Shown here: positions 33,962 through 42,693 of the stretch, one piece after another
How the letters are laid out: the number at the start of each line of letters is the position of its first letter
Numbering within the stretch: position 1 is the stretch's first letter
NCBI GenBank assembly: GCA_016933675.1
Contig: JAFGAM010000018.1
Location: forward strand, 1 to 46,111
From: Candidatus Anaeroferrophillacea bacterium
Lineage (GTDB): Bacteria > Desulfobacterota > Anaeroferrophillalia > Anaeroferrophillales > Anaeroferrophillaceae
DNA: 46,111 nt
Direction: 5' to 3'
The notes under the pieces: model-generated
Database searches by the model: none
Seen by the model: the letters and a program-made list of their open reading frames with translations, nothing else
Told to the model about the DNA's origin: nothing
Translations under genes and position numbers: made by a program

Positions 33962-33991
33962 TATATACGTGAACGAAGCGTCGATAGTCAA
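33962..33991 (-). promoter_or_regulatory. Sigma-70 promoter of the Cache kinase-regulator operon
   Basis: On the minus strand TTGACT (33986-33991) is followed after 18 bases by TATATA (33962-33967), which overlaps a perfect TATAAT. The predicted start gives a leader of about 35 bases to the ATG at 33921. Confidence 0.75.
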
Positions 33992-34050
33992 GAAGGATGA
34001 AAAAGAGCTTGCAATGCAATGGTGGATCTGCTATAGGGGCCGCTTCAACG

Positions 34051-34072
34051 CCGGCACCCTTCGTGGTGCCGG
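34051..34072. other. Perfect 8-bp hairpin in the kinase-EF-G intergenic gap
   Basis: CCGGCACC and GGTGCCGG enclose a six-base loop. No T-run follows in either direction. The remainder of 33992-34320 contains no gene; one more GC-rich inverted repeat (GCCGGCC...GGCCGGC) occurs near 34140-34162. Confidence 0.45.
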
Positions 34073-34320
34073 TGAGCGTTTCCTCATAAACATCTAATAA
34101 AACAATCATTCTCCGCTCATCCCGGCATCCGACAAGTTCTGCCGGCCATTCCCGGCCGGCTCCGGAGGAGGATACCGAATCCGGAGCGGCAACCGCGAAC
34201 CGTACAACCATCAGCAGCCAGAACCGTTTTTTTGCCGGTGCTGCCAGGGGCAGGCCGGCGGCGGTATGCTATTGCTGATTGATGAACCATTTGATGGAGT
34301 CGTAACAAGTATGCCATCCG

Positions 34321-34346
34321 GGTTTGTTACGCCGCCGTCAACCATC
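34321..34346 (+). repeat. Dispersed element core, partial copy G
   Basis: GTTTGTTACGCCGCCGTCAA resembles the core GTTGTTACGAAGCCGGCAAC of copy B. It ends about 20 bases before the EF-G start codon, like the other copies in front of genes. Confidence 0.4.
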
Positions 34347-34365
34347 CTGCAAGGTGACTAAAGCG

Positions 34366-36453
34366 ATGAAAAGAGAGCTTGACAAGGTACGCAACATCGG
34401 TATCAGCGCCCACATCGACTCGGGGAAGACGACCCTGACGGAGCGCATCCTCTTCTATACCCAGCGTATTCACGCCATTCACGACGTCAAGGGCAAGGAC
34501 GGTGTCGGGGCGACGATGGACTCCATGGAACTGGAGAAGGAGCGCGGTATTACCATTGCTTCCGCGGCGACCTACTGCGAGTGGAAGGATCACGAGATCA
34601 ATATCATCGACACCCCCGGGCACGTGGACTTCACCATCGAGGTGGAGCGCTCCCTGCGGGTGCTTGACGGTGCCATTCTCGTGCTCTGCTCGGTGGGCGG
34701 GGTGCAGTCCCAGTCCATCACCGTCGATCAGCAGATGCGGCGTTACAAGGTGCCGTGCATCGCCTTCATCAACAAGTGCGACCGCAGCGGCGCCAACCCC
34801 ATGCGGGTTATCGGCCAGTTGCGCGATAAACTGGGACACAACGCGGTGGCGATGCAGATTCCCATCGGCCTCGAGGCTGACCACGAGGGCGTTGTCGACC
34901 TGGTAACCATGCAGGCGCTCTACTTCGACGGCGAGAACGGCGAAACGGTGCGGTTCGAGGAGATCCCCGCCGCCCTGCGCGACGAGGCTTCGGTCCGGCG
35001 CGAGGAGCTGGTCGACGCGGCGTCGATGTTCTCCGACGAACTCACCGAAGCGATCCTCGAGGAACAGGAGATCGCGCCCGATCTGCTTCTCGACGCCCTG
35101 CGCGCCGGCGCCCTGAAGCGTGAGATTACCCCGGTGTTCATGGGCTCGGCCTACAAGAACAAGGCGGTGCAGCCGCTTTTGGACGCGGTGAACCGCATCC
35201 TGCCTTCGCCCATGGATGTGGTCAACGAGGCCCTCGACCTCGACCATGATGAGGCGCCGGTGTCCCTCAAGAGCGACACTACCGCGCCCATCGTTTCCCT
35301 GGCCTTCAAGCTCGAGGACGGTCCCTACGGCCAGCTCACCTACCTCCGGGTCTACCAGGGGACGATCAAAAAAGGTGACTTCGTCGTCAACGTCCGCACC
35401 GGAAAAAAGGTCAAAATCGGCCGTCTGGTGCGGATGCACGCCAACCAGATGGAGGACATCGATATTCTCCGGGCGGGCTATATCGGTGCGCTTTTCGGGG
35501 TCGACTGTGCCTCCGGCGACACCTTTGTATCGCCGGGGCTGAATCTCACCATGACCTCCATGTTCGTACCCAATCCGGTCATTTCCCTGGCGGTGGTGCC
35601 CAAGGACAACAAGGCCCAGGTCAACATGTCCAAGGCGCTGAACCGGTTCTCGAAGGAGGACCCCACTTTCCGTACCTACGTCGATGACGAGACCGGCGAA
35701 ACCATCATCGAGGGGATGGGCGAGCTGCATCTCGAGGTCTACGTCGAGCGCATGAAGCGCGAGTACAGCGCCGAGGTGAGTACCGGCCAGCCGCGGGTGG
35801 CATACCGCGAGACCATTACCCGGCGGGCCGAGTTCAACTATACCCACAAGAAGCAGACCGGCGGTGCCGGTCAGTACGGCCGCGTGGCCGGATTCATGGA
35901 GCCGCTGGCGGACGGTGATTTCGAATTCGAGAACAAGGTGGTCGGCGGCAGCATTCCGACCCAGTTCATCGCCGCAGTGGAGAAGGGTTTCCGCAACTGC
36001 CTCGCCAAGGGGCCGAAGATGGAGTATCCGGTTACCGGGGTGAAGATCCAGATCAACGACGGTGCCTCCCATGCGGTGGACTCCTCGGAAATGGCCTTCC
36101 AGGCCGCCGCTCGCGGCGCCTTTCACGAGGGCTACGGGCGTGCGAAGCCGACCATTCTCGAGCCCATCATGAAGGTGGTGGTGGAGACCCCCACCGAGTT
36201 CCAGGGCCAGGTGATGGGTACCATCAACCAGCGCCGCGGCATCATCCTCGGTACCCAGGACGAGGGCAACATGTGTGTTGTTGAATCCCAGGTGCCGCTG
36301 GCGGAGATGTTCGGTTATTCCACCGTGCTGCGTTCCTCGACCCAGGGCAAGGCCCAGTTTACCATGGAGTTTGCGCTCTACAAGCAGGTGCCGCAGTCGG
36401 TTGCCGAGGAACTGGAAAAGAAGTATGCCGAAGCCAAGAAGAGCGTCGCCTGA
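34366..36453 (+). CDS. fusA: Elongation factor G paralogue (spdEFG/mtEFG1-like)
   Basis: A translational GTPase of 695 residues with all five EF-G domains. G motifs are visible: [16 protein letters not shown] (P-loop), [14 protein letters not shown] (switch I), DTPGHVDF (G3) and [10 protein letters not shown] (G4, with Cys in the usual Leu/Met position). The Ser in HIDSGKTT and the [16 protein letters not shown] region resemble the spdEFG/mitochondrial EFG1 branch rather than the str-operon EF-G (HIDAGKTT). A second EF-G elsewhere in the genome is therefore likely, and the label fusA may need a number. AAGGTG lies nine bases before the ATG. The next gene follows after 82 bases on the same strand. 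Confidence 0.94.
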   Translation: MKRELDKVRNIGISAHIDSGKTTLTERILFYTQRIHAIHDVKGKDGVGATMDSMELEKERGITIASAATYCEWKDHEINIIDTPGHVDFTIEVERSLRVLDGAILVLCSVGGVQSQSITVDQQMRRYKVPCIAFINKCDRSGANPMRVIGQLRDKLGHNAVAMQIPIGLEADHEGVVDLVTMQALYFDGENGETVRFEEIPAALRDEASVRREELVDAASMFSDELTEAILEEQEIAPDLLLDALRAGALKREITPVFMGSAYKNKAVQPLLDAVNRILPSPMDVVNEALDLDHDEAPVSLKSDTTAPIVSLAFKLEDGPYGQLTYLRVYQGTIKKGDFVVNVRTGKKVKIGRLVRMHANQMEDIDILRAGYIGALFGVDCASGDTFVSPGLNLTMTSMFVPNPVISLAVVPKDNKAQVNMSKALNRFSKEDPTFRTYVDDETGETIIEGMGELHLEVYVERMKREYSAEVSTGQPRVAYRETITRRAEFNYTHKKQTGGAGQYGRVAGFMEPLADGDFEFENKVVGGSIPTQFIAAVEKGFRNCLAKGPKMEYPVTGVKIQINDGASHAVDSSEMAFQAAARGAFHEGYGRAKPTILEPIMKVVVETPTEFQGQVMGTINQRRGIILGTQDEGNMCVVESQVPLAEMFGYSTVLRSSTQGKAQFTMEFALYKQVPQSVAEELEKKYAEAKKSVA

Positions 36454-36535
36454 TTCTCGCCGCGGTTTTCCGGCTGCATCCGGCGGGGAGAAAACGACTT
36501 CCCGGGTCATCTATCTTAAACAAAGGAATTTCGAT

Positions 36536-37237
36536 ATGCTGAAGAACGAACTGATTATGCGCAATCCGCTGCGGATCCTCGGCAACGACACCGACGACCT
36601 CATTCCCGCCGGCGGCTGCGGTGCGGTGGTGTCCCGGGCCGGCGTCGGCAAGACCTCGCTGTTGGTGCAGATCGCGCTCAACTCCATGCTGCGTGACCAG
36701 CAGGTGCTCCACATCAGCATCGACGATCCGGTCCGCAAGGTCAATCTGTGGTACAAGGAGATGCTCCAGGATCTGGCCGACCGCTACCAGGTGCAGCAGA
36801 TCAATGAGCTGTGGGAGCGGGTGCTGCCCTACCGTTTCATCATGGCCTTCCACGTCGACGGCTTCAGCGTGCCGCGGCTTCGTGAACGGCTCGAGGAACT
36901 GCGGGAGCAGGATATCTTCACCCCGCAGGTGCTGCTCATCGACGGTTTGCCGCTGGACGACGAGCGCCGCGAAATGCTTGCCGAGGTGAAGGTGCTGGCG
37001 ACCGATATGCGGATGCATGTCTGGTTTTCCATCCTCTCGCACCGCCACGAGGAGCCCGCCGCTGATGGCCTGCCGCTGCAACTGGCCGGGGTTGCCGACC
37101 GTTTCGATGTCATTCTGCAGTTGCAGCCCGAGGGCAAGGATATCTTCGTGCGGGCCCTGAAAGGCCCACGTACCGGGGAGGCGCAGCCGACCCTGCAGCT
37201 CGATCCGACCACCATGCTGATCAAGACGGCGTCCTGA
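36536..37237 (+). CDS. RecA/KaiC-like P-loop ATPase, unknown function
   Basis: A 233-residue cytosolic P-loop protein. The Walker A region is SRAGVGKTSLLVQIAL, of the RadA/KaiC/DnaB type, with Ser at the first position instead of Gly. QVLHISIDDPVRKVNLWY follows. The Walker B strand is QVLLIDGLPLD. A C-terminal SILSHRHEEP and LQPEGKDIFVRALKGPR complete the fold. No named relative comes to mind, and no DNA-binding or catalytic extension is seen. Start at the ATG with AAAGGA nine bases upstream. It follows the EF-G gene closely and is ended by a strong hairpin terminator, so the two probably form one transcript. Confidence 0.78.
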   Translation: MLKNELIMRNPLRILGNDTDDLIPAGGCGAVVSRAGVGKTSLLVQIALNSMLRDQQVLHISIDDPVRKVNLWYKEMLQDLADRYQVQQINELWERVLPYRFIMAFHVDGFSVPRLRERLEELREQDIFTPQVLLIDGLPLDDERREMLAEVKVLATDMRMHVWFSILSHRHEEPAADGLPLQLAGVADRFDVILQLQPEGKDIFVRALKGPRTGEAQPTLQLDPTTMLIKTAS

Positions 37238-37261
37238 TCGACCGTCCGTTGGACATATCAG

Positions 37262-37333
37262 ATTCACTCACGTATGGATTCCCGCCGGTGTGGGAATGAC
37301 GCCTTGGTGGAGTTTTTGCGAGTCCATCATCTT
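37262..37333 (+). repeat. ATTCCCGCC-type intergenic repeat, copy 1
   Basis: TATGGATTCCCGCCGGTGTG followed by GGAATGAC, then GAGTTTTTGCGAGTCCATCA. A second copy stands at 37976-38040. The two flank the PilZ gene and the terminator in the same orientation. Confidence 0.65.
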
Positions 37334-37345
37334 GCATGTCGGTTG

Positions 37346-37390
37346 AAAAAACCGGCGGCATCGGATCCCGATGCCGCCGGTTTTGTTTTG
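37346..37390 (+). terminator. Intrinsic terminator after the EF-G/P-loop gene pair
   Basis: Perfect 17-bp arms, AAAACCGGCGGCATCGG (37348-37364) and its complement (37368-37384), enclose a three-base loop and are followed by GTTTTG. The A-rich left flank means it could also work in the opposite direction. Confidence 0.93.
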
Positions 37391-37506
37391 CCCGGGGGTG
37401 CCGTGCCTTGACAATTCGGCGCCGGTCGTTATGCTTTTCCATCGAGGGCGCTGGCAAGCAGGTGATGATGGCGCCGATGAGCGGGCGGAGGCGCCGAGGG
37501 GGGACG

Positions 37507-37929
37507 ATGAACAGCAGGGTATGGAAACCGGAAACCCGATCGGAACAGCGTTTTTTCTACCGCTACCGTGTTGACCCGCGGGCCTATGCCATCCTCAAAC
37601 CCCACGGTATCGAACAGGGACAGGTCATCGATATCAGTCTGGGAGGTATTTCGCTCTGCTACTACGCGCACGGTTGGCGGGTGGAAGATATCGACGAACT
37701 GGATATCTGTCTGGTTGACGGCGGCTGCCGCATCCGGCGTATCCCCTGCCGCTCGGTTTCCGACATTGTCCTGCGCGACCGCACCCGGTCATATGCAATG
37801 GTTGTCCGCCGCCGCGGCCTCCGGTTCGACCGCCTGGACGCCAACAAGCTGCGCCAACTGAAGAAATTCATCGGCGAGTATACCCTTAACGAGGTCAGGA
37901 TCGATGATGTCGCAAAAAGCCTGCCATGA
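37507..37929 (+). CDS. PilZ-domain protein
   Basis: A 140-residue single PilZ domain, a cyclic di-GMP receptor fold. The two binding motifs are RSEQR near the N-terminus (residues about 11-15, RxxxR) and DISLGGISL (DxSxxG). Both are intact, so c-di-GMP binding is expected. No output domain is attached, and no diguanylate cyclase is in the window. GAGGGGGG lies just before the ATG. The gene stands alone between two copies of an ATTCCCGCC-type repeat. Confidence 0.88.
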   Translation: MNSRVWKPETRSEQRFFYRYRVDPRAYAILKPHGIEQGQVIDISLGGISLCYYAHGWRVEDIDELDICLVDGGCRIRRIPCRSVSDIVLRDRTRSYAMVVRRRGLRFDRLDANKLRQLKKFIGEYTLNEVRIDDVAKSLP

Positions 37930-37975
37930 CCGTTTACCGTCGTTACCGCGAAGGCGAGAATCCGGTAGATTATCA

Positions 37976-38040
37976 ATCACCTATGGATTCCCGCCGGCGC
38001 GGTGACAACGCATTGTTCGAGTGTTTGTGAGTCCGTCAGG
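37976..38040 (+). repeat. ATTCCCGCC-type intergenic repeat, copy 2
   Basis: CTATGGATTCCCGCCGGCGC, then GAGTGTTTGTGAGTCCGTCA, matching copy 1. The preceding ACCGCGAAGGCGAGAATCCG (37945-37965) resembles the complementary half of the common CGCGAAGGCGGGAATCC element, so this copy may be the longer form. The following 38041-38169 holds nothing else recognised. Confidence 0.6.
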
Positions 38041-38169
38041 ATTGCCGTCGCTGGCGCGTCGGCGATGGGTGCTGCTGACGCGCCGGCGATGATGCCGCCG
38101 GGGGTGCCGGAGGGCGGTCGCCGTTGCGGCACCGGACGTGACGAGACGACCGCCGCCGCGGGGATCGCA

Positions 38170-38574
38170 TTATTCCCGATCGAGGACCTCGCCCGCGCCG
38201 ATCAGCGGCAACTGTTGGTCCACCGTGAAGCTGTTGACGGTCAGATCCTGCGCTTCTCCAGAGGCCTCGTACAGCTTGCAGCGGGTGCAGATCTGTTCGA
38301 TGAGTTCGGGGTTTTTTTCCTCGCCGGTCATGGTGAGCTGCAAACGGCAGCCCCGGTAGCCCGCTCCCGCTTCGAGGAACAGGTACGATGCCCGCGGGTT
38401 GCGTTGCAGGTTGGCGCGGGTCAGGCGGTTGGCCATGATAAATGCCAGGCTGCCGTCGTCGCGAACGAAGGGGCGGGAGTAAACCGCGGTGTTCACCATG
38501 CCGTCGCTGTCGGCGGTGGCGAGGATGCCGGTCCCCCTGGTGGCGGCGAAATAGTCTTTCAGGTTCGTACCCAT
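38170..38574 (-). CDS. Pyridoxamine 5-phosphate oxidase-like flavin split-barrel protein
   Basis: A 134-residue FMN-binding split barrel of the PPOX-like superfamily. Visible features are GTGILATADSDGMVNTAVYSRPF, LAFIMANRLTRANLQRNPRASYLF and GYRGCRLQLTMTGEE. These small proteins bind FMN or a related cofactor, and their substrates are usually unknown. A clear GGAGG six bases before the ATG supports the start. It is a single gene, divergent from the small helical protein on the right. The 220-base gap between them is locally AT-rich (38625-38690), which suits a promoter, but I could not fix -35 and -10 boxes. Confidence 0.88.
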   Translation of the reverse strand: MGTNLKDYFAATRGTGILATADSDGMVNTAVYSRPFVRDDGSLAFIMANRLTRANLQRNPRASYLFLEAGAGYRGCRLQLTMTGEEKNPELIEQICTRCKLYEASGEAQDLTVNSFTVDQQLPLIGAGEVLDRE

Positions 38575-38794
38575 GCTGACCTCCGTGTTGTCGGTTGCCG
38601 CCCCGCGGGCGGAGAGGTTGGTGGAGCAAAAGAAGATTTAGTAGGTTATGTTAGTAGCATAAATAGTGACATCCGGGAAGAGGTATTTTTCGGTCGCAAG
38701 TCGTTCCGTTAAGAACGTTTCAAGTTCTGCCCCCGACCGCCGAATACCCTGATATGAGAACAGTTCGGTTTTCCTGCGCGGAGGAAGTGCGGCA

Positions 38795-38989
38795 ATGATG
38801 AGGCATGGAAAAATGAGCGAGGAAACCTGTATCCTGGAATTGCAGTCACTGCTCGATCGCTACGGCGAAAAACAGGTGACGAGTCGCCTGGCGGCCCTGG
38901 TGGGCAGCCGGAAGATCGAACGGGCCCGCGAGGACTATTTCATGGGCCTGGCGATCATGAGTGCTCCGACCCCGGAAATCGAGATGTAG
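38795..38989 (+). CDS. Small helical protein, unknown function
   Basis: A 64-residue hypothetical protein predicted largely helical, with an acidic N-terminal half (EETCILELQSLLDRYGEKQV) and a basic middle (SRKIERAREDYF). No domain was recognised. GGAGG lies ten bases before the ATG; the internal ATG at 38813 is an alternative. A terminator about 95 bases downstream supports a monocistronic gene. Confidence 0.6.
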   Translation: MMRHGKMSEETCILELQSLLDRYGEKQVTSRLAALVGSRKIERAREDYFMGLAIMSAPTPEIEM

Positions 38990-39082
38990 CCCCGGCGGTG
39001 TGACCTGCCGGCGGTGAGCGGACCCGCTCGGGTCCGGATACCGCCGTGGTCGATGCCGTTGGGCGGGATAGACATCATGGCG

Positions 39083-39111
39083 CCGGTACGTTTGCACGTA
39101 CCGGTTTTTTT
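39083..39111 (+). terminator. Intrinsic terminator after the small helical gene
   Basis: Perfect nine-base arms CCGGTACGT and ACGTACCGG around loop TTGC, followed by seven T residues (39105-39111). Confidence 0.93.
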
Positions 39112-39226
39112 GCGTCTTGACGGCGGGGGGTGAACCCGTTTACAGTGCGGCGATGGAAGTCATGCAGCGATAATCGTCCCGGACAACATTGATGAAACCG
39201 TAACGAGTGCCAAAAAACGCCGCCAA

Positions 39227-39364
39227 GGGATGGCACCCTAACAGCTCCAGATTCGCGGCCCTTCCTTGCCTGAGGCGTGAGGCGTATGTAGCCGGACGTT
39301 GCATGACGCAGGTTGCCGCGTACCGAAGAAGATGGAGTTGTTACGAAGCCGGCAACATTGGCTG
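39227..39364 (+). repeat. Dispersed intergenic element, copy B
   Basis: Blocks in order: GGATGGCACCC, CTCCAGATTCGCGGCCCTTC, CTTGCCTGAGGCG, CGAAGAAGATGGAGTTG and TTACGAAGCCGGCAAC. The order matches 14500-14648. A shorter related string, AAACCGTAACGAGTGCC, lies at 39195-39212. The element is in the leader region of the glutamate dehydrogenase gene, about 160 bases before its start. The remaining 39112-39226 and 39365-39524 stretches hold no gene I can support. Confidence 0.75.
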
Positions 39365-39524
39365 TTTGGAGGATGTACGGTGCCCGGCGCCCCATGGGTG
39401 TCGGGCGGGTCCGCACGACGGCACGGGTTGTGTGACTGCCGGTGCCGTGGTCGGGGCTGCGGTCGGGGCCGCGGCCTCAACGGCGGCCTGAACGGGGAAT
39501 CCAGTGATGAAGGGAGCGGGAACG

Positions 39525-42500
39525 ATGGAAGACCAGGCCGGTCAACAGGAACTGCGATACGCCATGTTCGACGAGATCAGGGATATTCTGCGCGAACGCG
39601 GCCGCCAGGAGGAGCGCAACTTTGCCTGGCTCCGGGAGAATCTGAATCCGTATTTTTTCATCACTATGGCTGACGAGCGTGATGCCCTCGCCAACCTGGT
39701 GAGCGACCTGCATACCCTGGCCCACAGCAACCGGCTGCTGCTGGCGGACCGCGACGATCAGTTGATTCAGGCCCGTCTGAGTACCCCCGGATCGTTGTTC
39801 CGCTCTTTCACCCGGCTGCCGGAGAAAATGATCTCCTACGCCGAGGTCTGCCATTCCTATCAGCCGGTGCCGGGCACTGAATCGGCGCTGGAGATCCAGC
39901 GCTTCGAGTTCCGCCGCCGGGAGCCGTCGGCAATTGTCGAGGTCGACCGGGTGACCATCCCGCGGGCGATCCGTGAGCCGGTGGCGGCGGCCATGAGCTG
40001 CCGTTTTCCGGGGATGACCACGGCTGAATTTAACCGCATCTTCCGCCTCATGTGGCTCAACAACGAGAGTTATATCCGCATTTCGCCGCCCGAACGGGTG
40101 GCCCGGATCATCTGCCTGTATCACGAGGTCGTGCGTTGTGACGGGCTTTTTTTGGCGGTGGAGAACTCCGAGGATGTCATCCATCATCAGGAATCCCGCC
40201 TGATCTTCGGCGTCGGCAACCCGCCGGAAGGCGGCTTTCTGGCCCAGGTGACGGAGGTGTTCAATCGCCTGAACGTCGGCATCCGGCGTTCCTACAGCCT
40301 CAACATCCACAACGGCATCAACCCCTACTTTCTCGGTACCTTCTATGTCGCCACCCGCGACGGCGAACTGGTATGGGAGAATTCGCCGCTGTTCAGGGAA
40401 CTGCGGACGGAGTTATACAATACCCAGATTCTTGCCAACAGCGGCAGAATCTATACCGAGTTTCTCGGTCGCGGGATCCTGAACGGGGAGGAGGCGACGC
40501 TGACCAACGCCCTGATCGCCTTCTGTCATTCCACCCTGGCGCACAACCGGCCCGAGGTCTTCGATCTCGGTGAGGTGAAGCGCGCCTTCTATCACAACCC
40601 GGAAATGGCGCAGCGCATCGCCCGGCTGTTCTTCCGGCGTTTCGATCCGGAGGCCCAAGGAGATGCCGCCGAGCGCGGTTATCAGGCGGCATATGAACAG
40701 CTGATGGACGAGATCGGCGGCTACAACACCGGTCACCGTCACCTGGACGGCATCCGCCGCGAGATCTTCCGCACCGCCGCCCTGCTGGTGCGGCATACCC
40801 TGAAGACCAACTTCTTCGTGCCCGAAAAGCATGCCCTGGCTTTCCGCCTCGATCCGGCGTACCTGGAAGCCCTCGGGTCGGCGGCCACCGGCGACCTGCC
40901 GGCCGGGGCGGCGCCGTTTCGCGTCACCTTCTTCTATGGCCGCTACGGCGCCGGCTACCATGTCGGTTTCTCCGACATCGCCCGCGGCGGTTGGCGCACC
41001 ATCATCTGCCGCACGGCGGACGATTTCGCCGCCAACGCCGACACCCTGTTCCGCGAAGTCTATGTCCTCGCCCACACCCAGCACCTGAAGAACAAGGACA
41101 TCTACGAGGGCGGTTCGAAGATGGGGGTGGTGCTGGACGTGTCCGATGTCGACGACCCCGCGCAGGTGACCCAGCGGCTCTACAAGCTGCAGTACGGGTT
41201 CCTCAACGCCTTTCTCGACCTCTTCGTTACCGGTGCCGACGGCCGGGCGGCGAGCCCTTACGTGCGGGATTACTATGGCGAGGAGGAACCCATCGAACTG
41301 GGGCCGGACGAGAACATGCACGACGAGATGATCGAGTTCATCGCCCGCCAGTCGGTGAAGCGCGGTTATCTCCTCGGCGCCGGGCTCATCTCCAGCAAGC
41401 GGGCGGGAATCAACCACAAGGAATACGGTGTTACCTCGCTGGGGGTGATCACCTTCGCCGAGATCACCATGCGGGAGCTGGGCATCAACATGCACCATGA
41501 CCCGTTCACGGTCAAACTGACCGGCGGCCCCAGCGGCGATGTCGCCGGCAACGCCATCAAACTGCTGCTGGAGCGCTGCCCGCGGGCGGCGGTGAAGCTG
41601 GTGGTGGCCGGTACCGGCGTCGCCGGTGATCCGGAAGGCCTTGACCGCGGCGAACTCGGCCGTCTGGTCCTGGCCGCCAACATTGACGATTTTGATCCCG
41701 CCCGGCTCAATCCCGGCGGTTTCATCATGTCGCGCCGGGAGCGCCGCCGCGACGGCCTGGTGGAACGCTACCGGAAACTGGTGCGTACCGCCGCCGGCGT
41801 CGAGGAGCAATGGATTACCGCCGATGAGATGAACCGCGAATGGGACGGCCTGATCTTCACCGTCGACGCCGATCTCTTCATTCCCGCCGGTGGCCGTCCG
41901 GAGACCATCGACGAGAGCAACTGGGAACGGCTTTTCGGCGCCGACGGTAAACCGAGCTGCCGGGTCATCGTCGAAGGGGCCAACTCCTTCATCACTCCGG
42001 GGGCACGGACGGCGATTCAGCAGCGCGGCGTGGTGGTGATCCGCGACGCCGCGGCCAACAAATGCGGCGTCATCTCGTCGTCATATGAGATCATCGCCAA
42101 CCTGCTGTTCAGCGAGCGGGAATTTATGGCCCACAAGCGGGAATATGTCGCCGATGTGCTGGAGATTCTCGCCCGCCGGGCCCGGGACGAGGCCAATCTG
42201 ATTTTCCGGCGCCATCGGGAAGCCGACGGCGCGAAACTTTTTACCGAGATCGCCGCCGACATCAGTAACGAAATCAACGGCCACTATGCGCGGCTGTTCG
42301 CCTATTTTCAGGCGCATCCTGAATTCGCCCGCAGTTCACGTTTCCAGCCGGTGCTGCTGGCGCACCTGCCGGCCTTCATCCGTGAAAACCTTGCCTGGAG
42401 ACGGCGGATCAGGCGCCTGCCGGCGAAATATGTCTTTGCGATTCTCGCCGGCGAGCTGGCCTCCACCATCGTTTATCACGGCGGCTGGGAGGTGGATCTG

Positions 42501-42554
42501 ACCGACAGCCTGAAGCGCTTTGTCAATCGGCACTTCCCTGGCGAAACGTCATGA
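39525..42554 (+). CDS. Large NAD-type glutamate dehydrogenase (about 115 kDa class)
   Basis: Oxidative deamination of glutamate to 2-oxoglutarate, probably NAD-linked. The 1009-residue protein is far longer than the 450-residue hexameric enzyme and matches the large-subunit GDH group: an N-terminal extension of about 480 residues, then the catalytic core. Core motifs are FSDIARGGWRT, KNKDIYEGGSKMGVVLD (substrate lysines), TGGPSGDVAGNAIKL (dinucleotide domain), EGANSFITPGAR and NKCGVISSSYEI. Start at the ATG with GGAG eight bases upstream; the frame is open seven codons further. With isocitrate dehydrogenase at 15-16 kb it touches the same metabolite, 2-oxoglutarate. It is a single gene, followed by a DUF4405-type gene after about 140 bases. 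Confidence 0.9.
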   Translation: MEDQAGQQELRYAMFDEIRDILRERGRQEERNFAWLRENLNPYFFITMADERDALANLVSDLHTLAHSNRLLLADRDDQLIQARLSTPGSLFRSFTRLPEKMISYAEVCHSYQPVPGTESALEIQRFEFRRREPSAIVEVDRVTIPRAIREPVAAAMSCRFPGMTTAEFNRIFRLMWLNNESYIRISPPERVARIICLYHEVVRCDGLFLAVENSEDVIHHQESRLIFGVGNPPEGGFLAQVTEVFNRLNVGIRRSYSLNIHNGINPYFLGTFYVATRDGELVWENSPLFRELRTELYNTQILANSGRIYTEFLGRGILNGEEATLTNALIAFCHSTLAHNRPEVFDLGEVKRAFYHNPEMAQRIARLFFRRFDPEAQGDAAERGYQAAYEQLMDEIGGYNTGHRHLDGIRREIFRTAALLVRHTLKTNFFVPEKHALAFRLDPAYLEALGSAATGDLPAGAAPFRVTFFYGRYGAGYHVGFSDIARGGWRTIICRTADDFAANADTLFREVYVLAHTQHLKNKDIYEGGSKMGVVLDVSDVDDPAQVTQRLYKLQYGFLNAFLDLFVTGADGRAASPYVRDYYGEEEPIELGPDENMHDEMIEFIARQSVKRGYLLGAGLISSKRAGINHKEYGVTSLGVITFAEITMRELGINMHHDPFTVKLTGGPSGDVAGNAIKLLLERCPRAAVKLVVAGTGVAGDPEGLDRGELGRLVLAANIDDFDPARLNPGGFIMSRRERRRDGLVERYRKLVRTAAGVEEQWITADEMNREWDGLIFTVDADLFIPAGGRPETIDESNWERLFGADGKPSCRVIVEGANSFITPGARTAIQQRGVVVIRDAAANKCGVISSSYEIIANLLFSEREFMAHKREYVADVLEILARRARDEANLIFRRHREADGAKLFTEIAADISNEINGHYARLFAYFQAHPEFARSSRFQPVLLAHLPAFIRENLAWRRRIRRLPAKYVFAILAGELASTIVYHGGWEVDLTDSLKRFVNRHFPGETS

Positions 42555-42693
42555 CGTCGTGGACGGGGAGGGCCGGGCCTGACGGGTACCTGCCCCCGTC
42601 TTTCTTCTTGCCCGGTCCGCTGCGGACGGTGCCGCGAAAACCGTATCGGAATGTACTGAAAAAAACGCAAATTAGACGGTAAAGGAAGCCGGT

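Noticed and set aside
31927-33972. A 681-codon plus-strand open frame opposite the Cache kinase
   Set aside because: It mirrors the kinase codons, has no recognisable domain and no ribosome site.
34327-36510. A 727-codon minus-strand open frame opposite the EF-G gene
   Set aside because: EF-G on the other strand has every expected motif; the antisense frame is a composition artefact.
38002-38712. A 236-codon plus-strand open frame over the flavin split-barrel gene
   Set aside because: The minus-strand gene has a family match and a GGAGG site; the plus frame is a shadow.
40413-41810. A 465-codon minus-strand open frame opposite the glutamate dehydrogenase
   Set aside because: It is antisense to the catalytic core, without domain similarity.
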